The position numbers and the translations under genes were made by a program. Below, piece after piece: positions 6,538-10,399 of a stretch of DNA of 10,399 nt. Source of the DNA: Micavibrio sp. UBA6139 (GTDB lineage: Bacteria > Pseudomonadota > Alphaproteobacteria > Micavibrionales > Micavibrionaceae); assembly GCA_002423285.1 (NCBI GenBank), contig DIVF01000058.1, positions 1 through 10,399 on the forward strand, read 5' to 3'. Positions within the stretch are counted from its first letter, which is position 1; every line of letters begins with the position of its first letter. A model generated the notes under the pieces. That model did no database searches and was not told the origin of the DNA. It saw only the letters and a program-made list of their open reading frames with translations.

Positions 6538-7335
6538 TTACGCCAACTCCTCAATCGTCTTACCCGTCGAACGAATGCTGAGCGCACGCGGTTCATCGCC
6601 GAAATCTTTGATGATGGCCAGAACGCGGGCGGTGGCCAGGTCGAGACTTTCGTTGTTGGTACCGCGCAGGACGATGGACAGGCCCATGACGCCGCCGCGA
6701 TAATGCGGGTAGCTGCCGATGTCGATATCAGGGTATTTATTTTGCAGTTCCGTTAAGTCGTCTGCGACTTTACTTTCCGGCAGGCCGCAAGTGACGGTGT
6801 TTGATAAAATTGGTTTTCCAGCCTTAATTTCATTTAAGACATGGTCCATCATCGCCTGCATGATGCGGGGAACACCCGCCATCACATAGACGTTTTCACA
6901 GATGAAACCCGGGGCAGCGGAAACCGGATTTGGAATGAGTTTTGCGCCCTGCGGGATCAATGCCATTTTGGCGCGTGGCGGCGTTAAGTTTTCGATGCCA
7001 TAGTAAGTTTCCAAAACCTTGAACGCTTCATCATCACGGACCAGCGGCAGGTCGAACGCCTTGGCCACACATTCGGCGGTAATGTCATCATGGGTCGGAC
7101 CAATGCCGCCGGTGGTGAAGACGTAATCGTATATTTTGCGCAGATCATTAATGGTGCTGATAATCAGATGTTCGACATCGGGGATAATCCGCACCTCGGC
7201 CAAAAGAATGCCGCGCTCGGTCAGGCGCTCTGCGATCCATGGTGTATTCGTATCCACTGTCCGGCCAGAGAGAATCTCATTCCCAAGGACGACAAGGGCG
7301 GCTTTAAAGGTGTCTGGGTTATCAAGCTGTGGCAT
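6538..7335 (-). CDS. CinA-N / molybdopterin-binding (MoCF) domain protein
   Basis: The 265-residue protein belongs to the competence/damage-inducible protein A family, whose N-terminal half shares the MoaB/MogA molybdopterin-binding fold. 'VVLGNEILSGRTVDTN' (15-30) is the family's nucleotide/cofactor-site opening. 'TTGGIGPTHDDIT' (74-86) is the hallmark loop, and 'VMAGVP' (151-156) is also typical. Full-length CinA (~400 residues) adds a C-terminal nicotinamide-mononucleotide deamidase domain; it is absent here, as is usual for the short alphaproteobacterial form. Family members include NMN deamidases and ADP-ribose pyrophosphatases (COG1058). Which activity this one has cannot be read from the sequence, and it need not act in molybdenum-cofactor synthesis. 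It is divergent from map across a 112-base region and convergent with the 747-residue gene. The ATG at 7335 lacks a clear ribosome binding site. Confidence 0.9.
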   Translation of the reverse strand: MPQLDNPDTFKAALVVLGNEILSGRTVDTNTPWIAERLTERGILLAEVRIIPDVEHLIISTINDLRKIYDYVFTTGGIGPTHDDITAECVAKAFDLPLVRDDEAFKVLETYYGIENLTPPRAKMALIPQGAKLIPNPVSAAPGFICENVYVMAGVPRIMQAMMDHVLNEIKAGKPILSNTVTCGLPESKVADDLTELQNKYPDIDIGSYPHYRGGVMGLSIVLRGTNNESLDLATARVLAIIKDFGDEPRALSIRSTGKTIEELA

Positions 7336-7349
7336 AACGCGATATCATC

Positions 7350-7373
7350 TTGTAATTGTTACAAAAAGGAGGT
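7350..7373 (+). promoter_or_regulatory. Dyad TTGTAA-N3-TTACAA with adjoining orphan Shine-Dalgarno
   Basis: A perfect 6-3-6 inverted repeat (7350-7364) lies between the divergent CinA-N-like and map genes and could be an operator. AGGAGGT (7367-7373), nearly a full complement of the 16S tail, begins two bases after it. No ATG follows at a normal distance. A TTG at 7385 opens an 18-codon frame ending at 7441, six bases before the map start. Whether this is a leader peptide or chance is unknown. Confidence 0.35.
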
Positions 7374-7447
7374 TAACAGAAAGATTGTGCTCCGCAAGCG
7401 ATTATAGCATATTGGCTTCTTATGTAAGGTTAAAGATTTAAGGGCTT

Positions 7448-8269
7448 ATGAAACAAGATAAAAAATTCACGCATGATGGTATTGAGCTGCACGGTCCCGA
7501 AGGATTTGAAGGGATGCGCCGCGCCGGGAAACTGGCGGCTGAGGTGCTCGATTACATCACCCCCTTCGTCGTTCCCGGTGCCTTGACCGAAGAACTCGAC
7601 CGCCTGTGCCATGAATTCATCGTGAAGCACAATGCCGTCCCTGCCCCGCTGGGGTACAAGGGCTATCCAAAGGCCACCTGTATTTCCATCAACGAAGTTG
7701 TCTGCCATGGCATTCCGGGTCAGGCGAAGAAGAAGCTGCTCGATGGTAACATCGCCAATATCGACGTCACCGTCATTTTAGATGGCTGGTACGGCGACAC
7801 CAGCCGTACCTTCTGCGTGGGCGATGTGAAGGTCAAGGATCGCCGTTTGGTCGAAGTCACCTATGACGCGATGATGGCGGGTATTGAACAAGTCAAACCG
7901 GGTAACACATTAGAAGACGTTGCCCGCGCCATTCAAACACTGGCGGAAGCCGAGCGTTTTTCTGTGGTCCGCGATTTCTGCGGTCATGGTCTGGGCCGTG
8001 AATTCCACACCGCGCCATCCGTTTTGCACTATGTCGAGGAACACAGCCCGCAAATGGGCATCGTTTTGGAACCGGGCATGATTTTCACCATCGAACCGAT
8101 GATCAATGCCGGGCGTTGGGAAACAAAAGTAAAAGACGATGGCTGGACAGCCGTGACCCGCGATTTGAAATGGTCGGCCCAGTTTGAACATTCACTGGGT
8201 GTCACCGAAACAGGGTATGAAATTTTCACCCTGTCGCCAAAGGGATGGACGAAGCCGCCCTATGTCTGA
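7448..8269 (+). CDS. map: Type I methionine aminopeptidase
   Basis: The enzyme removes the initiator methionine from nascent proteins after deformylation and acts in the cytoplasm. The 273-residue protein has all five metal ligands of the pita-bread fold: D106 and D117 (NIDVTVILDGWYGDTSR), H180 (CGHGLG), E216 (TIEPMIN) and E247 (QFEHS). Their spacing matches E. coli D97, D108, H171, E204 and E235, apart from a three-residue insertion between the histidine and the first glutamate. H87 in 'VCHGIP' corresponds to the substrate-binding H79. No N-terminal zinc-binding extension is present. The ATG at 7448 has AAGG 5-8 bases upstream and gives the 'ELHGPEGFEGMRRAG' opening usual in Alphaproteobacteria. 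It is the first gene of a tight map-radC-purB operon; its stop overlaps the radC start by 8 bases. It is divergent from the CinA-N-like gene. Confidence 0.97.
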   Translation: MKQDKKFTHDGIELHGPEGFEGMRRAGKLAAEVLDYITPFVVPGALTEELDRLCHEFIVKHNAVPAPLGYKGYPKATCISINEVVCHGIPGQAKKKLLDGNIANIDVTVILDGWYGDTSRTFCVGDVKVKDRRLVEVTYDAMMAGIEQVKPGNTLEDVARAIQTLAEAERFSVVRDFCGHGLGREFHTAPSVLHYVEEHSPQMGIVLEPGMIFTIEPMINAGRWETKVKDDGWTAVTRDLKWSAQFEHSLGVTETGYEIFTLSPKGWTKPPYV

Positions 8270-8957
8270 GCCAGCCACCAAGGACACCCCACACTATCAC
8301 GGCCACCGCGACCGCTTGCGGGAACGGTTCGTGCAAGGTGGAGCGGATGCCTTGGCGGATTATGAACTTCTTGAACTTCTCCTTTTCATGGTTATTCCCC
8401 GCCGCGATGTGAAACCGCTGGCCAAGGATCTGATTAAGCGTTTTGACAATCTGGCCGGGGTGTTGAACGCCCCACTCCCCGCCCTCGCTGAATTTGAGGG
8501 GTTATCCGAAACATCGGCCATTGCCCTGATTGCGGTAGGCAGCGCAGGCCAGCGCATGTTGAAACAGGATATGCTCAATAAACCGGTTTTAAATTCCGGC
8601 GCGCGTTTGATGGATTATTGCCGCGCAACGCTGGCCCATGAACCCCGTGAACATTTCCGCCTTTTGTTCTTAAATAAAAAGAACGAATTGATTGCCGATG
8701 AAATTCAACAATCCGGCACCGTTGACCACACCCCCGCCTATCCGCGCGAAATTATGAAACGCGCCCTTGAACTGGGGGCCACAGCGATTATCCTGTGTCA
8801 CAATCACCCAAGCGGTGATGCAAAACCCAGCAAGGATGATATCGTGATGACCGATGCGGTTGTTGCCGCCGGAAAGCCGCTGAATATTATGATCCACGAC
8901 CACATCATCGTTTCAAAAAACGGTGCAACAAGTTTCCGCAATTTAGGACTGATTTAA
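8262..8957 (+). CDS. radC: RadC family protein (JAB/MPN metalloprotease-like fold)
   Basis: The protein has 231 residues, the usual RadC length. The N-terminal helical part contains 'LADYELLELLLFMVIPRRDV' (31-50) and a helix-hairpin-helix-like 'LAEFEGLSETSAIALIAVGS' (75-94). The C-terminal JAMM domain has 'LCHNHPSGDAKPSKDD', with H180, H182, S190 and D193 in the HxH...SxxD pattern and E142 as the likely upstream acid. The name comes from an E. coli radiation-sensitivity mutant later assigned elsewhere; a repair role is not proven, and the biochemical function of the family is unsettled. The start chosen is the ATG at 8262, inside the last codons of map. An upstream in-frame start at 8184 would add 26 residues copied from the map frame and not typical of RadC. 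Translational coupling to map is likely, and purB follows after 1 base. Confidence 0.96.
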   Translation: MSEPATKDTPHYHGHRDRLRERFVQGGADALADYELLELLLFMVIPRRDVKPLAKDLIKRFDNLAGVLNAPLPALAEFEGLSETSAIALIAVGSAGQRMLKQDMLNKPVLNSGARLMDYCRATLAHEPREHFRLLFLNKKNELIADEIQQSGTVDHTPAYPREIMKRALELGATAIILCHNHPSGDAKPSKDDIVMTDAVVAAGKPLNIMIHDHIIVSKNGATSFRNLGLI

Positions 8958-8958
8958 A

Positions 8959-10266
8959 ATGATCCCACGTTATACCCGCCCGGAAATGGCCAATCTGTGG
9001 TCACAGGACAACAAATTCCGCATCATGCTGGAAATTGAAACACTGGCCGCTGAAAAGATGGAAGAGATGGGCCAGATTCCAAAGGGCACCGCCATTGCCC
9101 TGCGTGAACGCGGTGCCTTCAATGTGGAGCGCATTGCCGAGATTGAAAAAGAAACCCGCCACGACGTCATCGCCTTCCTGACCAATGTCACCGAATATGT
9201 CGGGGATGAAGCGAAATTTATGCATCAGGGCATGACCTCATCCGATGTTCTGGATACGGCATTGGCCGTGCAGATGAACCAATCAGCCGATCTATTGATG
9301 AAGGATCTGGATGAACTTCTGGCGGCCCTGAAACGCCGTGCGGAAGAACATAAAGCCACCATCTGCATCGGACGCAGCCACGGCATTCACGCCGAACCAA
9401 CAACATTTGGCATTAAACTGGCCGGGCATTACGCTGCCTTCGCCCGTGCAAAGGAACGCCTTAAGGCCGCACAAGAAGATGTTTCCACCTGCGCCATTTC
9501 CGGGGCTGTTGGCACCTTCGCCACTGTTGATCCATCGGTCGAAGAATATGTGGCGAAAAAACTGGGCCTGCGACCGGAACCATCCTCCACCCAGATCATT
9601 CCGCGTGACCGTCACGCCATGTTCTTTGCAACATTGGCGGTCATTGCCGCATCGGTTGAAAATTTGGCCACTGAAATTCGCCATTTGCAGCGCAGTGAAG
9701 TGCGCGAGGTTGAGGAGTTTTTCTCCGCCGGGCAAAAGGGTTCATCGGCCATGCCACATAAACGCAATCCGGTTCTGACCGAAAACCTGACCGGTCTGGC
9801 GCGGATTATTCGCGGTAACGTCACCCCGGCCCTTGAAAACGTCACGCTGTGGCATGAACGCGATATTTCACATTCCTCGGCAGAACGCATCTTTGCCCCT
9901 GATAGCTGCATGGCGCTCGATTTCGCGCTGATGCGTCTGGCCGGTGTGATTGATAAGCTGCAAATCTATCCAAAGACAATGCAGGCCAATGTTGAACGCC
10001 TGGGCGGTTTGGTATTCTCACAAAAAGTGCTGCTGGCCCTGACACAAAAAGGCATCAGCCGCGAGAACGCCTATGTCATCGTGCAACGCAATGCCATGGC
10101 GGTGTGGGATAATCTTGGGTCGCTGACCTTCAAGGATTCCCTGCTGAGTGATCCTGAAATTCAGGCGCATTTTACAGCCGCCGATCTCGACACCATTTTC
10201 GATTATGGCGATTACACCCGCCATGCCGATTATATTTTAAACCGCGTATTCCAACAGGCTGCTTAA
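8959..10266 (+). CDS. purB: Adenylosuccinate lyase
   Basis: The enzyme catalyses two steps of purine synthesis, SAICAR to AICAR plus fumarate and adenylosuccinate to AMP plus fumarate, as a cytoplasmic tetramer. The 435-residue protein belongs to the short (B. subtilis/T. maritima) class. The fumarase/aspartase-superfamily signature 'GSSAMPHKRNPV' stands at 261-272 and carries the catalytic serine (S262 or S263). H68 (TRHD), H89 (FMHQGMTSSD) and H141 (GRSHGIHAEPTTFG) fall at the positions known from the family. The ATG at 8959 is 1 base after the radC stop, with AGGA about 10 bases upstream inside radC, so translation is probably coupled. It is complete, ending in TAA at 10264-10266. No terminator is visible before the short frame that begins at 10273. 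Confidence 0.98.
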   Translation: MIPRYTRPEMANLWSQDNKFRIMLEIETLAAEKMEEMGQIPKGTAIALRERGAFNVERIAEIEKETRHDVIAFLTNVTEYVGDEAKFMHQGMTSSDVLDTALAVQMNQSADLLMKDLDELLAALKRRAEEHKATICIGRSHGIHAEPTTFGIKLAGHYAAFARAKERLKAAQEDVSTCAISGAVGTFATVDPSVEEYVAKKLGLRPEPSSTQIIPRDRHAMFFATLAVIAASVENLATEIRHLQRSEVREVEEFFSAGQKGSSAMPHKRNPVLTENLTGLARIIRGNVTPALENVTLWHERDISHSSAERIFAPDSCMALDFALMRLAGVIDKLQIYPKTMQANVERLGGLVFSQKVLLALTQKGISRENAYVIVQRNAMAVWDNLGSLTFKDSLLSDPEIQAHFTAADLDTIFDYGDYTRHADYILNRVFQQAA

Positions 10267-10272
10267 ACGATC

Positions 10273-10323
10273 ATGAACGAAGACAACGCCCAAAACATTA
10301 GACCTGTTGCAAAAGTTGCGTGA
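10273..10323 (+). pseudogene. Short frame after purB, possibly the start of an interrupted gene
   Basis: ATG at 10273, 6 bases after the purB stop, opens MNEDNAQNIRPVAKVA and stops with TGA at 10321-10323. The first ~9 codons could be the genuine start of the next operon gene. From about 10301 the sequence looks like an IS tip. I do not recognise the product. If no IS is present, this is simply a chance 16-codon frame. Confidence 0.35.
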
Positions 10324-10399
10324 TTGCCTGCGGACGCAAAGTGGCCTGTTCTGCCTGCCTTAAAACCCTGATGTGATGTTGCAGATACCGGCGATGATG
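10298..10399 (-). mobile_element. Possible IS end with transposase C-terminus (IS5-like), cut by the window edge
   Basis: On the minus strand one frame is open from the window edge for 33 codons, ending RPQAITQLLQQV and TAA at 10300-10298. The terminal bases GACCTGTTGCAAAAG (plus strand, 10301-10315) resemble inverted-repeat tips of IS5-family elements, whose transposase genes often end inside the repeat and which may insert at TA-containing sites. Here the stop codon TAA itself straddles the putative junction. Only ~100 bases are visible and no DDE residue is included, so family and identity are tentative. Confidence 0.4.

Noticed and set aside
7385..7413. Promoter for map: TTGTGC, 17 bases, CATATT
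   Set aside because: Both boxes match the consensus poorly (about 3 and 4 of 6); not strong enough to list as a feature.
8184..8261. Upstream extension of RadC to 8184
   Set aside because: The extra 26 residues derive from the map coding region in another frame and do not belong to the RadC family; the ATG at 8262 gives the usual length.
9292..9735. 147-codon minus-strand and 146-codon plus-strand frames inside purB
   Set aside because: Both are shadows of the adenylosuccinate lyase gene, whose catalytic motifs lie in the 8959-10266 frame.
1..10399. CRISPR array, rRNA, phage structural genes, toxin-antitoxin or restriction genes
   Set aside because: No spaced direct repeats, rRNA sequence or recognisable products of these kinds are present on either strand.

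Overview
The window reads as alphaproteobacterial chromosome next to a mobile-element boundary. The evidence is a methionine aminopeptidase with the 'LHGPEGF' N-terminus I associate with that class, directly followed by radC and purB, plus an AsmA-type envelope protein and a stand-alone CinA-N/molybdopterin-binding protein. A Micavibrio/Rhodospirillales-like host is possible, but the sequence alone does not fix the genus.

Left end (1-625): mobile or accessory DNA. Bases 1-192 are the left end of an IS3-family insertion sequence, with the start of its OrfA on the minus strand. It abuts, and apparently interrupts, a plus-strand gene of which only the last ~60 codons survive (193-373). An AT-rich stretch without a supported gene follows. 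The island then ends exactly at the 3' half of a tRNA-Leu(UAA), running from the anticodon loop to CCA (571-625). The 5' half is absent, so this looks like the att scar of an element integrated in a tRNA gene. Resident chromosome resumes to the right.

Middle (672-6504): a run of cell-envelope genes. On the minus strand are a secreted 389-residue protein, a small 71-residue protein and an AsmA-family protein. Diverging from the secreted protein is a large, membrane-anchored, cysteine-bearing helical-repeat protein of unknown family (747 residues). The secreted protein carries, as a free-standing unit, a helical domain that I recall from giant RTX/calcium-binding proteins. The two divergent genes share a ~100 bp control region in which candidate -10 boxes for both directions overlap almost completely.

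Right (6538-10266): conserved housekeeping genes. The CinA-N/molybdopterin-binding-like gene diverges from a compact map-radC-purB operon for N-terminal methionine removal, a RadC/JAMM protein and adenylosuccinate lyase. map and radC overlap, and radC and purB are 1 nt apart. The divergent intergenic region has a perfect 6-3-6 dyad next to an orphan, near-perfect Shine-Dalgarno sequence.

Right edge (10267-10399): after purB, a short plus-strand reading frame runs into a sequence that looks like the terminal inverted repeat and transposase C-terminus of another IS, possibly IS5-like. The gene downstream of purB may therefore be interrupted. I found no CRISPR array, rRNA or complete mobile element. 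The least explained part is the divergent secreted/anchored pair at 2988-6504.
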